Positions 48,085 to 56,905 of a stretch of 64,000 nucleotides of DNA are shown here, piece by piece. Source of the stretch: Gp6-AA40 sp963818645 (GTDB taxonomy: Bacteria > Acidobacteriota > Vicinamibacteria > Vicinamibacterales > UBA2999); assembly GCA_963818645.1 (NCBI GenBank), contig CAWFTF010000004.1, forward strand, positions 124,001 through 188,000. Direction: 5' to 3'. The position numbers were made by a program, and so were the translations under genes. The notes beneath the pieces were generated by a model. That model saw only the letters and a list, made by a program, of their open reading frames with translations, searched no databases and had not been told where the DNA came from. Position 1 is the stretch's first letter, and every line of letters begins with the position of its first letter.

Positions 48085-49401
48085 TCACACATCGATTCGG
48101 CCTGAGCTCTGGCCGAACTTGTCCGTGTTGATGCCGGCCTTGTCCATGAGCGAGATCATCAGATTCGAGAGCGGTGTGCTCTTGGCCATCCTGATGTGAC
48201 GATTCCCCTGATGCGTGCCGGCACCACCTCCGACGAGCAGCGTCGGCAGGTTCTCGTGATCGTGCTGGTTGCCGTTGGTCATGCCGCTGCCGTACAGGAA
48301 GAGCGAGTGGTCGAGCAGGCTGCCGTCGCCATCCGGCGTTGACTGCATCTTGTCCAGGAACTGCGAGAAGAGATCGAGGTGATAGATGTCCACCTTGATC
48401 TTCTTGGCGACCTGCTCCGGGATGTTGTTGTTGTGCGAGACGGGATGATGGCCGTCAGCGACGCCGATCTGCGGATAGCTCAGCGTGCTCAGCTCGCGCG
48501 CCATCATGAATGACGTGACTCGCGTCAGATTGCCCTGATACGCGAGGTGCATCAGATCGAACATCAGCGTGACGTGCTCTTCCCAGTTCTCCGGGATGCC
48601 GACCGGAGTTGGCGGAGCATCGATCCCGGTCTCGTCGCGCTGCTGCTCGGCGGTCACGATGCGCCGCTCGATCTCGCGCACGTTGTCCATGTAGTCGTTC
48701 ATGCGAGTGCGATCGCGCGCCCCAAGTTGCGCTGACAACTCACGCGCACTCTGGGCGACCGCGTCGAGGATGCTCGTGTTCTTCTCGAGCCGCGCGCGCC
48801 GCTCTTCCGGTGTTGCCCGATCTCCGCCGAACATCCGCTCGAACACGACGCGCGGGTTGATCTCCATCGGCAGCGGCTGATTCGCGGACGCCCAGCTGAT
48901 CGTGCTCATGTACGAGCAGAGGAAATCGCCCGCGCAGCTACCCAGGTGGCTCGAGTGATCCTCGGTGGCAAACTCCATCGACGGGAATGTGGACGCGCGC
49001 CCGATCTTCTGCGCGATCAGCTGATCGATAGTCGTCCCGAGCTTGAGCAGGCTGCCTTTCGCTGGGAAGGTGCCGCTCAGCCACATCGCCGAGCTCACGG
49101 AGTGCCCGGCCTCACCGTAGTTCGACAGGTTGGACAACACCGTGACGTGCTTCCGGAACGATTCCAGCGGCTTGAGGATGGGCGAGAACTCGAAGTTAGT
49201 GCCCTCCTGTGCGGGCGTCCACTCGCGCATGATGGAGCCGTGCGGCACGTACACGAAACCAAACCGCGATGTCGGAGCCGCCGGGGTCTGCGCCAAAGCT
49301 GTCGCGGCGGGCACCATGCTGTCGAGCAGCGGCAGTGCGACCGTGATGCCAAGGCCCCGCAGTACGGTGCGGCGCGGGATGGCCTTCTTCGTGATCATCA
49401 T
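48085..49401 (-). CDS. Tat-exported DUF1552 protein (module 1)
   Basis: The start at 49401 gives MMITKKAIPRRTVLRGLG, a twin-arginine signal followed by ITVALPLLDSMVPAATALAQ, so the 438-residue protein is exported folded. The rest matches the DUF1552 family: FVYVPHGSIMREWTP, TIDQLIAQKIGRASTFPSME, MEINPRVVFERMFGG, REIERRIVTAEQQ and DHSLFLYGSGMTNGNQHDH near the end. The family has no assigned function; Tat export suggests a bound cofactor or tightly folded enzyme. The start overlaps the upstream DUF1592 stop (ATGA), implying coupling. Confidence 0.9.
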   Translation of the reverse strand: MMITKKAIPRRTVLRGLGITVALPLLDSMVPAATALAQTPAAPTSRFGFVYVPHGSIMREWTPAQEGTNFEFSPILKPLESFRKHVTVLSNLSNYGEAGHSVSSAMWLSGTFPAKGSLLKLGTTIDQLIAQKIGRASTFPSMEFATEDHSSHLGSCAGDFLCSYMSTISWASANQPLPMEINPRVVFERMFGGDRATPEERRARLEKNTSILDAVAQSARELSAQLGARDRTRMNDYMDNVREIERRIVTAEQQRDETGIDAPPTPVGIPENWEEHVTLMFDLMHLAYQGNLTRVTSFMMARELSTLSYPQIGVADGHHPVSHNNNIPEQVAKKIKVDIYHLDLFSQFLDKMQSTPDGDGSLLDHSLFLYGSGMTNGNQHDHENLPTLLVGGGAGTHQGNRHIRMAKSTPLSNLMISLMDKAGINTDKFGQSSGRIDV

Positions 49402-51843
49402 GACTCTGCTCTCCTCCGCTGAAACGCGGGACTCCTGATGATACCGAGCACGAGGGATGAAAAGCGGTAATCGCTCTTTGCGGATTCCTTGAGGATGGCG
49501 CGCACGTACGGCATGTCGCTGTACTCGACTCTGTGGCCGAGCGCGTACGTCATCAGCATCTCGGTCACGTTGCGCGCGAACATGTCGGGCCGCCGCAGCA
49601 ATGCCTGACGCAGTGCCGCAGGCCCTTCGATCTTCGAGCCGTCGGCCAACTGTGCGGACGCATCGATGGCCGCGCCGTTGTCCACCGTGCGCCAGCGGCC
49701 GATCCCGTCGAAGTTCTCGAGTGAGAGTCCGATCGGGTCCATCAGCTTGTGGCAGTTTGCGCACGTCGGATTGCGCCGGTGTTCTTCCATCCGGTCGCGC
49801 ATCGAGCGTGCCTTCGCCGGCGTTTCATCGAGCGGTGGAACGTTCGCCGGTGCTTCTGGCGGCGGCGTGCCCAGAATATTGGTCAGCACGTACTTGCCGC
49901 GCAGCACTGGTGAGGTGCGATTGTTCTGTGACGTGAGCGCGAGGATGCTGCCCTGTCCCAGCAGTCCGCGGCGCGCCTCATCGCTGACGGCGATCTTCCT
50001 GAACTGCGTGCCGTACACGTTCGGGATCCCGTAATGCCGCGCGAGCCGCTCGTTCACGTAGGTATAGTCGGCATCGAGCAGCCGCAGCACGCTCTTGTCT
50101 TCGAGGACAACGCTCTCGAAGAGCATCTCGGTTTCGCGCTGCATCGCCTCGCGGAGGTTGTGATCGAAGTCCGGGAAGACGTCGGCGTCGGGTTGGAGGC
50201 CGCGCAGGTTGCGCAGGAACAGCCACTGTCCGGCGAAGTTGCTCCCGAGCGCCCGCGAGCGTTCGTCCTTGAGCATGCGGCGAACCTGCTGCTCGACCAC
50301 CGCCGGTTCGCGCAATCGTCCCGCGATCGCCAGGTCCAGCAGCTCATCGTCGGGGATGCTGCTCCAGAGGAAGAACGAGAGTCGTGAGGCGAGTTCGACG
50401 TCGTTGATGCGATAGGAGGCGCCGCGAGCGACAACTGCGGGATCCTGCTCGACTCGATACAGGAAGCGCGGGCTGACGAGCAGGAAGGTCAACGCACTTT
50501 CGACGCCCTGATCGAACGACCCGCCTCGCGCTCGCTCCTTCTCGTAGAAGCTGAGGAGGCGCGTCGTTTCAGTCTCGCTGACCGGCCCGCGATACGCACG
50601 GCGTGCGACCGTTGACAGAATCGTCCGCGCGCACGGCGTCGCCTCGCGATCGTTCGCCGGTGTGCAGGTGAAGACCCGCTGCCGGCTCGGCGATCGCGCA
50701 CTCTGTACTGGATTGAACGGACCTTCAACCGTCACTCGATCGAGTTCCGGGATACCAACGGGAGTAATCGGGTCGAGGCGTTCACGCTCGAACGGTTGAA
50801 GCAGTTCGACCGTTGTCGCCGAACTCTTCTTGATGAATGAGACGCCAACATCGTGCATTCCCGCTGTGACGGTCAGACGCTTCTGAAAGCGCTTCTCCAT
50901 CTCGTCGCCGGCCAGTGTCGGCTGCGAGTAGTTGGCTTGCTCGTCCTTCGGTCCGCCGAAGCGCGCGAGGACGATACGCTCACCGTCGAGCGTGACCTCG
51001 AGATCGTGCTCCAACTCGAGACCGCGAATGATGTTGACCGTCTCGCGATAGAGTCGCGGGCTGATCACGTATTCGCCATCAACAGGGAAGTAGTGGCGAA
51101 TGAGGATGCCACCGCGAGTGCCGACGGGAAGTCCGGCCACGTGATCGTGCTGCGACAGGTCCCCGCGCACGCGGAAGGTTTCGAGCGCCGGTGTGATCGC
51201 AGGGCTTGCGACGACCTGCGCTGAAATTTTCCAGGCTGCGGAGAGATAGCGATCCATCAGCGACGTCGAGACGTTGAGGACGCTCGCGTTGTTGTCGAAC
51301 CCGAAGGCCTCTTCGTCAGGAGGCAGCACCGCGCTCACGTCGATCTGCAGCGCGAACAGGTCTCGAATCGCGTTGCCATACTCCGCCCGATTCAACCGGT
51401 GCATCGTCGGTCCGCGCAGGGAAGGCGACGAGAGCGCAGCCTTGTCGAGTGTTGTTTCGAGGTGAGTGACGAGGCTATCGAGCGCGGACTGATCCGGGCG
51501 AGGGACGCCGACGGGCGGCATCATGCCCGCTCGAACTTTGCGGATGACCTTTTCCCAGACTTCGGCGCCAGCTGGAATGTCAGTCAACGAGATGTCGTCG
51601 AGCGCGAGGCCCGCGGTCTTGAGGCGCCCGTTGTGACACGTGACGCAGGTACCGCTTCAGCAGCGCGCCGTGATCGGGACCAGGTGCCGATGGGTTTGCG
51701 GTCGTCGCTGCTGGAGTCTGACGAACAGGCGTTGCCACGGCCTGGCCGGCTCGCGCCGACGCCAAGGGATGGTCCGCCGCGCTCAGAAGCACGGTCACCC
51801 ACGCGGCAAGACAAACGAAGACGCCTCGTCTCATTGGCGGCAT
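49398..51843 (-). CDS. DUF1592/DUF1588/DUF1585-type multidomain c-haem protein (module 1), one frameshift
   Basis: From ATG 51843 a signal peptide (GVFVCLAAWVTVLLSAADHP) leads into DHGALLKRY. One surplus C near 51650 shifts the frame; corrected, it reads CVTCHNGRLKTAGLALDDIS, a haem c site. Then follow, in order, DUF1587 (MHRLNRAEYGNAIRDLFAL), a beta-rich region, DUF1595 (FDQGVESALTFLLVSPRFLY), DUF1592 (ELASRLSFFLWSSIPDDELL), DUF1588 (RRGLLGQGSILALTSQNNRT) and DUF1585 with a second site, CANCHKLMDPIGLSLENFDG. This set is known mainly from Planctomycetes and Acidobacteria. Its biochemical role is undetermined; a secreted redox or catabolic enzyme is inferred. Confidence 0.88.
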
Positions 51844-51881
51844 TTTCCCCTGAATTTCTCAGGGGTTGGGGCAAAATTATA

Positions 51882-52586
51882 TCAGTTCGGGCAGGGCGAC
51901 GAGAGCACCCTCATCGAAGTGACGTTCACGCGTTCCTCGGCGCCAGACCGGGTCAAAAAGCCCTTTGTCGCCACCTTCTGGCCAGTCCAGCCGGCCGGGG
52001 CACCGTAGACCTGCTGCAGCCGAAACGATCGGGTTCCGAGCGCTGTCTGATCGAGTTCGGCGGCTTCCGCGTCGGACGCCGCCTCGGGTGCCCGGGTCCG
52101 AACGGGGTCCGTCGCCTTGCCCAGCGTCCACGTCCGCCCTGCCTGCACGAGGCATCCGACGACGTGCACGAGCGTGAAGTCGAGACTGCCGCCCCGCCCA
52201 GGCACCTTGATGTCTCCCAGGCCTGCGAGGGCGAGCTCAGTCATGCCGTCCGGGTAGCCATTCAGCTTGAGCAGGTGCGCCACCACGTCCACGTATTCCG
52301 CCTCGGCCAGCGAATTGGGTGCATTGCGCGGCATGGTGGTCTGAATGGTCGTGAATACTGACAACAGGGTGGCGTCGGCGAATGACTTCGTGAACCGCGC
52401 TCCAGCCATCACTGGTGCCGTTCCGCCCTCCCGGTGGCAGGAAACGCAGTGCGCCTCGAAGACGGTCGCGCCGCGCCCCGCCTGAGCACTGGTGTACACA
52501 CCCTGATCGGCGGTCTTGTCTTGCGCAGACATCAATTGACCTTCGACACACAGCACAGTTGCCAGAAACAGAAAGGATCGTCGCAC
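51882..52586 (-). CDS. Exported monohaem cytochrome c-like protein
   Basis: The 234-residue protein starts with a signal peptide (MRRSFLFLATVLCVEGQLMS). A haem site CVSCHREGGTAPVMAG follows near residue 47; a Met ligand is likely in TTMPRNAPNS. The second half (LDFTLVHVVGCLVQAGRTWT) is not a cytochrome domain I recognise. It lies 38 bases upstream of the DUF1592 gene on the same strand and probably opens that operon, suggesting it exchanges electrons with the DUF1592 haems. Confidence 0.8.
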   Translation of the reverse strand: MRRSFLFLATVLCVEGQLMSAQDKTADQGVYTSAQAGRGATVFEAHCVSCHREGGTAPVMAGARFTKSFADATLLSVFTTIQTTMPRNAPNSLAEAEYVDVVAHLLKLNGYPDGMTELALAGLGDIKVPGRGGSLDFTLVHVVGCLVQAGRTWTLGKATDPVRTRAPEAASDAEAAELDQTALGTRSFRLQQVYGAPAGWTGQKVATKGFLTRSGAEERVNVTSMRVLSSPCPN

Positions 52587-52633
52587 GCGCCGATTGTGCC
52601 CGAAGTATGGGAGGATTCGATCAGGATCATGCG

Positions 52634-52936
52634 ATGAAACTCGTCGAGGAGTGCGTGGGCGTGGGCGACTTGAGCGGCCGTGGTGAGGGGCTGAGGCAGG
52701 TGCGCTACAAGATCGCGAGGTATCAGGCGTTCTCGGGGAACGGGATGCCGATCCCGGGACGTCACCGGATCGAGGGTGCTATCGATGTCCCGCCGAGCGA
52801 GGACGTTTCCGATCTGGTTGGTACGCCGCTCGTGCTCCGACTCGAGGACGGCCGCGCGATTGCCGTGACGTTGGCCGACGCAGCTGGGCGGGTGCTCCTG
52901 GAAGGCCACGGTCCCTCACGCTGTCTGTGCTGCTAA
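52634..52936 (+). CDS. Small hypothetical protein
   Basis: The product is 100 residues from ATG 52634 (MKLVEECVGVGDLSGRGEGL); an ATG at 52607 would add nine. The middle reads QVRYKIARYQAFSGNGMPIP followed by GRHRIEGAID and VGTPLVLRLEDGRAIAVTLA, looking like a small beta-barrel or PilZ-sized fold. It ends in an unusual SRCLCC. I do not recognise the family. It is divergent from the cytochrome gene and convergent with the FmdB-type gene. Confidence 0.55.
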   Translation: MKLVEECVGVGDLSGRGEGLRQVRYKIARYQAFSGNGMPIPGRHRIEGAIDVPPSEDVSDLVGTPLVLRLEDGRAIAVTLADAAGRVLLEGHGPSRCLCC

Positions 52937-52963
52937 AGCCCAAAGCCGAGAGCCCGGGGCCCG

Positions 52964-53215
52964 TCAGTGTTCGTCGCGAATGTGCTTCTCCATGTAGCTG
53001 TGATCGGCCTGTAACTTCTCCTGTCGCGCCTTCGCGCCCTTTTGTCTCACGGCATCCAAGTTCGCTTTGCGAATCGTCGATGAGCTGACAGCGAACCCAG
53101 AGGGAAGCTGTTCGAGATCGTCGCTGCCACACGAACACATGACCGGCTGTCCCGTACGGACCAGCGCCTCGAACTGACGTCCGCACTGACGACATTTGAA
53201 ATCGAATAGTGGCAT
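52964..53215 (-). CDS. FmdB-family zinc-ribbon protein (second copy)
   Basis: The start at 53215 gives MPLFDFKCRQCGRQFEALVR, the usual opening of FmdB-type zinc ribbons. The product is 83 residues with CRQC and CSCGSDDLEQLPSGFAV as the two metal-binding knuckles, then a Lys/Gln-rich helix ending HSYMEKHIRDEH. The second knuckle, C-S-C-G, is shorter than the usual CxxC form. Function is unproven. It is divergent from apbE over 51 bases. Confidence 0.8.
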   Translation of the reverse strand: MPLFDFKCRQCGRQFEALVRTGQPVMCSCGSDDLEQLPSGFAVSSSTIRKANLDAVRQKGAKARQEKLQADHSYMEKHIRDEH

Positions 53216-53266
53216 TGGGCCGCTCGGCATCCTGTCATTCGTTGCCTGCACAGTCAAACCGTACGC

Positions 53267-54346
53267 ATGTCAGAATGTTCCGTTGTGACGTCCCCCCTGA
53301 CGCGCTCGCTCGTGCTCGTGTGCGCGAGCGCCGGATGCGCCTTCATGCTCACCTCCTGCAGCACCGGCACGGCGACGCCGCGCGCGGAAGCCGCGCTCGT
53401 CGAGCGCTCGCAGGTGAGCATGGGCACCGAGATCCATCTGAGTGCGTGGACGACCGACGAAGCCGCGGCAGTCGCCGCGTTCGCGCGAGTCTTTCTCGAG
53501 TTCGATCGACTCGATGCGTTGATGAGCGTGTGGAAGGAAGGGAGCGACATCCTCCGCCTCAACGCCGCAGCAGGAAAGTCCGCCGTCGCCGTCAGTCCGG
53601 AAGTGCGCGAGGTGCTCCACGCGTCGCAAGAGGTCAGCGAATGGACTGCTGGCAAGTTTGACGTCACGTTCGCGGCGCTGTCGGGCCTCTGGAAGTTCGA
53701 TCAGGACATCGACGGTCGCGTGCCGGATCGCGCGCAGATCGTTCCGCGACTTCCGCTCATCGACTATCGCGCGCTCCAGATCGACGATCGTGCTGGCACG
53801 GCATCACTCTCACGTCCGGGCATGCAGGTGAATCTCGGTGGAGTGGGCAAGGGCTACGCGATCGATCGCGCGGTCACCATTCTGCGCGGCAGTGGGCTGA
53901 CCGACTTCATGATTCAAGCGGGTGGCGATCTCTTCGTCGCCGGCCGTCGCGGCGATCGACCGTGGCGGGTTGGTCTTCAGGATCCGCGCGGCGCGCCGAA
54001 CACGCTGTTCGCTGCGATCGAGCTCACCGACGCGGCGTTCAGCACGTCAGGCGACTACGAGCGCTTCTTCATGCGCGATGGCCGCCGTTACCACCACATC
54101 CTCGATCCCGACACCGGTGAACCTGCGCAACGCTCGCGCAGCGTGACGATCATGGCGACGAACTCCACGGCGGCCGACGGACTCTCGACCGGCGTCTTCG
54201 TCCTCGGGGCGGAACAGGGGATGGCACTCATTGAGAAGCTGCCGGACGTCGAGGGCGTGATAGTGACGTCCAACAACCAGTTGCAGGTCTCGTCGGGACT
54301 GAAGGGGCGGCTCGTTCTACTCAAGCAGCCGACCGATGCCCCCTGA
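53267..54346 (+). CDS. apbE: FAD:protein FMN transferase (ApbE family lipoprotein)
   Basis: ApbE attaches FMN covalently to a Thr of exported flavoproteins. The 359-residue protein has a lipoprotein signal ending in the lipobox LTSC near residue 30. Family motifs are present: VNLGGVGKGYAIDRAV near residue 190, MIQAGGDLFVAGRRG, AFSTSGDYERFF and HHILDPDTGEPA. Metal-binding Ala/Asp/Thr positions near MATNSTAADGLSTGVFVLG are intact. It converges, three bases apart, on a polyferredoxin gene whose operon includes its likely substrate, an FMN-binding domain protein. Confidence 0.93.
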   Translation: MSECSVVTSPLTRSLVLVCASAGCAFMLTSCSTGTATPRAEAALVERSQVSMGTEIHLSAWTTDEAAAVAAFARVFLEFDRLDALMSVWKEGSDILRLNAAAGKSAVAVSPEVREVLHASQEVSEWTAGKFDVTFAALSGLWKFDQDIDGRVPDRAQIVPRLPLIDYRALQIDDRAGTASLSRPGMQVNLGGVGKGYAIDRAVTILRGSGLTDFMIQAGGDLFVAGRRGDRPWRVGLQDPRGAPNTLFAAIELTDAAFSTSGDYERFFMRDGRRYHHILDPDTGEPAQRSRSVTIMATNSTAADGLSTGVFVLGAEQGMALIEKLPDVEGVIVTSNNQLQVSSGLKGRLVLLKQPTDAP

Positions 54347-54348
54347 TC

Positions 54349-55395
54349 CTATGCCCGTCCCTGCGCCGCTCGCCGCGCGAGGATGTCGGCCTTCCTGATC
54401 AGGATCAGATGGTGCGGACACTTCTTCGTGTCCTCGTAGAGGCGCTCGCAATCATCGCAACGAACGCATTCCGTCATCACGATCTTCGGCCCGCGAATCG
54501 CCCCCCACTCGCACGTCTTCTCGCAAATGCGGCAAGTGTTGCACTCTGACCAGCGCTTGATGCGGAAGACGGTCAGGTTCGACACGATTCCGAGAAACGC
54601 TCCGAGCGGACACAAGAAGCGGCAGTAGGCGTTGCGAACGAAGACGGTGGTGATGAGCAGCGAGCCAAGCAGCGTCAGCAGTACGGGTGTGCGCAGATGG
54701 AGCCCGAACATCCAGAACGGTTCGACGTACGGATAGATCAGTGGATCCCTCGTGATCAGGAAGTAGGCGATGACGCTGGCCAGGATGCCGTACTTGATCC
54801 ACGAAGCGCGCCGCTCGATCGCGCGCGGGATGTTCACCCGCCACCGATCGGGCAGGATGGCGTCGACGAGTTGCGTGAACGCTCCGAATGCACAGATGCG
54901 TCCGCAGTACACACGGCCCCAGAGGACGGTGGAGACGAGGGTAATCGCCGCGAGGAGATACCACGCGAGGTTGTAGCGGAAAATGGGCAGGTTGCCACCC
55001 ATCAGCCCGAACACGTTGACGATCGAGATCAGCAGGCTCTTGTAGAAGCCGAGAAACAGGACCGCAGCGACGAGCGTGACGTACTTGAGTCGGACGCTCT
55101 TGCGGAAGAAGCTGACGAACGCGAGCACCGAGAAGCCCGCCACCATCGCGATGTCGAGTGTCTGCGCGCGTATGTCGTCGGCCCACGTGGGCGCGTCCTC
55201 TTCTTCCTCTTCGAAGTTCCAGCTGCGGCCTTCTGCCGCTGGTTGCTGAGCAGGCTCTTGCTCTGAGGGCTCTTGCGGGGCTGGTGCTTGCTGCGCGTAT
55301 GCGCGCGCGACGTACACGGTGGTGGATACACCAGCCACCACCAGCACAGAAAGCCCGATCGCGAGGAGAAAGCGTCTGCGCCGGGGGCTCGTCAT
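54349..55395 (-). CDS. Membrane-bound 4Fe-4S polyferredoxin (NapH/NosR/RdxA-like)
   Basis: The 348-residue protein begins with a membrane segment (FLLAIGLSVLVVAGVSTTVY), then a Gln/Glu/Ala-rich linker, and a helix bundle (IAMVAGFSVLAFVSFF; YVTLVAAVLFLGFYKSLLIS; YLLAAITLVSTVLWGRVYCG). The two membrane-embedded motifs CGRICAFGAF and CRFLCPLGAF mark the NapH/NosR-like family. Two 4Fe-4S sites follow at CNTCRICEKTCEW and CVRCDDCERLYEDTKKCPHH. It should carry electrons across or along the membrane, with the FMN-binding protein whose stop overlaps its start. Confidence 0.9.
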   Translation of the reverse strand: MTSPRRRRFLLAIGLSVLVVAGVSTTVYVARAYAQQAPAPQEPSEQEPAQQPAAEGRSWNFEEEEEDAPTWADDIRAQTLDIAMVAGFSVLAFVSFFRKSVRLKYVTLVAAVLFLGFYKSLLISIVNVFGLMGGNLPIFRYNLAWYLLAAITLVSTVLWGRVYCGRICAFGAFTQLVDAILPDRWRVNIPRAIERRASWIKYGILASVIAYFLITRDPLIYPYVEPFWMFGLHLRTPVLLTLLGSLLITTVFVRNAYCRFLCPLGAFLGIVSNLTVFRIKRWSECNTCRICEKTCEWGAIRGPKIVMTECVRCDDCERLYEDTKKCPHHLILIRKADILARRAAQGRA

Positions 55396-55904
55396 CGACT
55401 GGGGGATGCCGCCGCCGGAGGGGTCAGGTACGAGCGCGCCATGCGCCGGGCACTATTCCGGATGGTCCGCACGGCGCTCGACATCGTGATCGTTGCGCGC
55501 GAGACGGCGTCGATGTCTTCACCGAGCTTGAACGGGTCGCGCACGTCCTTGCCCTTGAACTGTGCGGCGAACGCCGGCGGCTCGATTGAAAAGTCACCGT
55601 AGGGCTCGTGATGCTCGATGATGATCAGGCCGGACAGGAGCCCTTTCGTGTCCATCCCGATGAGAATCGCAATCGGCCCACCATACCCGCGCTCGAGCGG
55701 CAGAATCTCCGTGGTCCAGAACGCGTAGCCAAGCAGCGTGTCGCCGTTGTACGCCTTGACGTGTGGCGGATCGCCGCCCTTGGGGGAGAATGTCGTAGCG
55801 GCTGGAAAGAGCCGCTTGAGTCGTGCGTCGGTCTGGTTCTGTGCACCGGCCGTCAAAGCGACGGTGGCGGCCAGCAACGACAGCACAATGGCGAGGCGCT
55901 TCAT
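55392..55904 (-). CDS. Exported FMN-binding domain protein, likely flavinylated
   Basis: The start at 55904 gives a signal peptide (MKRLAIVLSLLAATVALTAG) and a 170-residue product. The core is the FMN-binding domain of RnfG/NqrC/NosR type: GYAFWTTEILPLERGYGGPI, MDTKGLLSGLIIIEHHEPYG and, near the end, DAVSRATITMSSAV, where the Thr of the S-x-A-T motif is the expected FMN attachment site. The 4Fe-4S gene starts within its stop, and apbE converges on them, so the three form a flavin-based extracytoplasmic electron path. A TATAAT lies ten bases upstream of the ATG, which would make the message almost leaderless. Confidence 0.88.
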   Translation of the reverse strand: MKRLAIVLSLLAATVALTAGAQNQTDARLKRLFPAATTFSPKGGDPPHVKAYNGDTLLGYAFWTTEILPLERGYGGPIAILIGMDTKGLLSGLIIIEHHEPYGDFSIEPPAFAAQFKGKDVRDPFKLGEDIDAVSRATITMSSAVRTIRNSARRMARSYLTPPAAASPSR

Positions 55905-56382
55905 GCGAACGCAAATTATACGAGAAACATTGGTCTTCTTGCTCATCGTGAGTGCCGCTTCCGCGGCGCAGGCGCAGACACCGGCCGAGCCGCCAAACCC
56001 GTTGACCCAGATCAAGGCGCTCAAGTGCAGCTTCCCCGCGGCGACGTCGGCAGTGTGGAAGGAAGGCGCGCCACAGCCTCAGACCAAGACGCAGGACATG
56101 CGATTCGAGATTACAGCCATCGATGTGGGTGATGCGACAGCCGAATTCACCGGAACTGCCGGTCGCGCTTATGTGACGGCGGTGCTGTCAGGCTGGAGCC
56201 TCTATTTCGTCGAGAGCGCCGTTGGTCAGCTGAATGTCACGACGGTGTTCTCGCAGGAAGCGTCGCCAAAGAAACTCAAGGCGGTGCATTCGCGCCATGG
56301 ATATCTCCAGATGCAGGTCGGCCGCTTCATCGCCGAACCGTCGGTCTCGCAGAACTACGGTGAATGCGAGGTGGTCCAGTAA
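55903..56382 (+). CDS. Small exported protein of unknown function
   Basis: The 159-residue product starts at ATG 55903, with a signal peptide (MRTQIIRETLVFLLIVSAAS, cleavage likely after AQAQ). The mature part (LKCSFPAATSAVWKEGAPQP, DMRFEITAIDVGDATAEFTG, GYLQMQVGRFIAEPSVSQNY) looks like an all-beta domain with two cysteines. Its start codon overlaps the divergent FMN-binding gene start on the other strand (shared CATG). A GAGG lies upstream in a plausible ribosome-site position. It is followed five bases later by the YeeE pair. Confidence 0.7.
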   Translation: MRTQIIRETLVFLLIVSAASAAQAQTPAEPPNPLTQIKALKCSFPAATSAVWKEGAPQPQTKTQDMRFEITAIDVGDATAEFTGTAGRAYVTAVLSGWSLYFVESAVGQLNVTTVFSQEASPKKLKAVHSRHGYLQMQVGRFIAEPSVSQNYGECEVVQ

Positions 56383-56386
56383 CACG

Positions 56387-56905
56387 ATGGCGCTCATTCT
56401 TCACGGCCTGCCACCCCTTCATTGGGCGCTGGCGGGCATCGGGATCGCGGGCGTCACGCTCGCACTTCTTCTCTTCGCCAATCGTCGCCTCGGCATCTCG
56501 GCCGGCTTCGAAGACATTTGCAGCCTGGCGCTACCGCTGCCGTATTTCCAGCGCGCTGCGGTGACATCCGGTCGCGGGTGGCGACTTCCACTGCTAGCCG
56601 GTCTCGTGCTCGGCGGGTTTCTCTCTGCGGTACTTGGCGGCGGCTGGCAACCGACGTGGGCGCTCGGTCTTTTCGACGAGGCGATCGGACTGGGGCCGGC
56701 GGGCAAGCTGGCCTGGATGTTCGTCGGCGGACTGTTCATCGGCTTCGGTACGCGGCTCGCCGGCGGATGCACGAGCGGTCACGGCGTCTTCGGTCTTGCG
56801 AATCTCGAGCTTCCGAGCCTGGTCACTACCATTTCCTTCCTCGGCGCCGGCATCGTGACGACCCAGATCGTCTACCGAGTTCTGTTTCCGTTGGTGGGTC
56901 TATGA
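56387..56905 (+). CDS. YeeE/YedE family membrane protein, first half of a pair
   Basis: The 172-residue membrane protein, ATG at 56387, has four or five helices, including LHWALAGIGIAGVTLALLLF and LLAGLVLGGFLSAVLGG. The signature GTRLAGGCTSGHGVFGLANL matches the conserved Cys segment of YeeE/YedE transporters, which move thiosulfate or related sulfur compounds. Its stop overlaps the next gene (ATGA). The two halves together resemble one full-length transporter of about 350 residues. Confidence 0.88.
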   Translation: MALILHGLPPLHWALAGIGIAGVTLALLLFANRRLGISAGFEDICSLALPLPYFQRAAVTSGRGWRLPLLAGLVLGGFLSAVLGGGWQPTWALGLFDEAIGLGPAGKLAWMFVGGLFIGFGTRLAGGCTSGHGVFGLANLELPSLVTTISFLGAGIVTTQIVYRVLFPLVGL

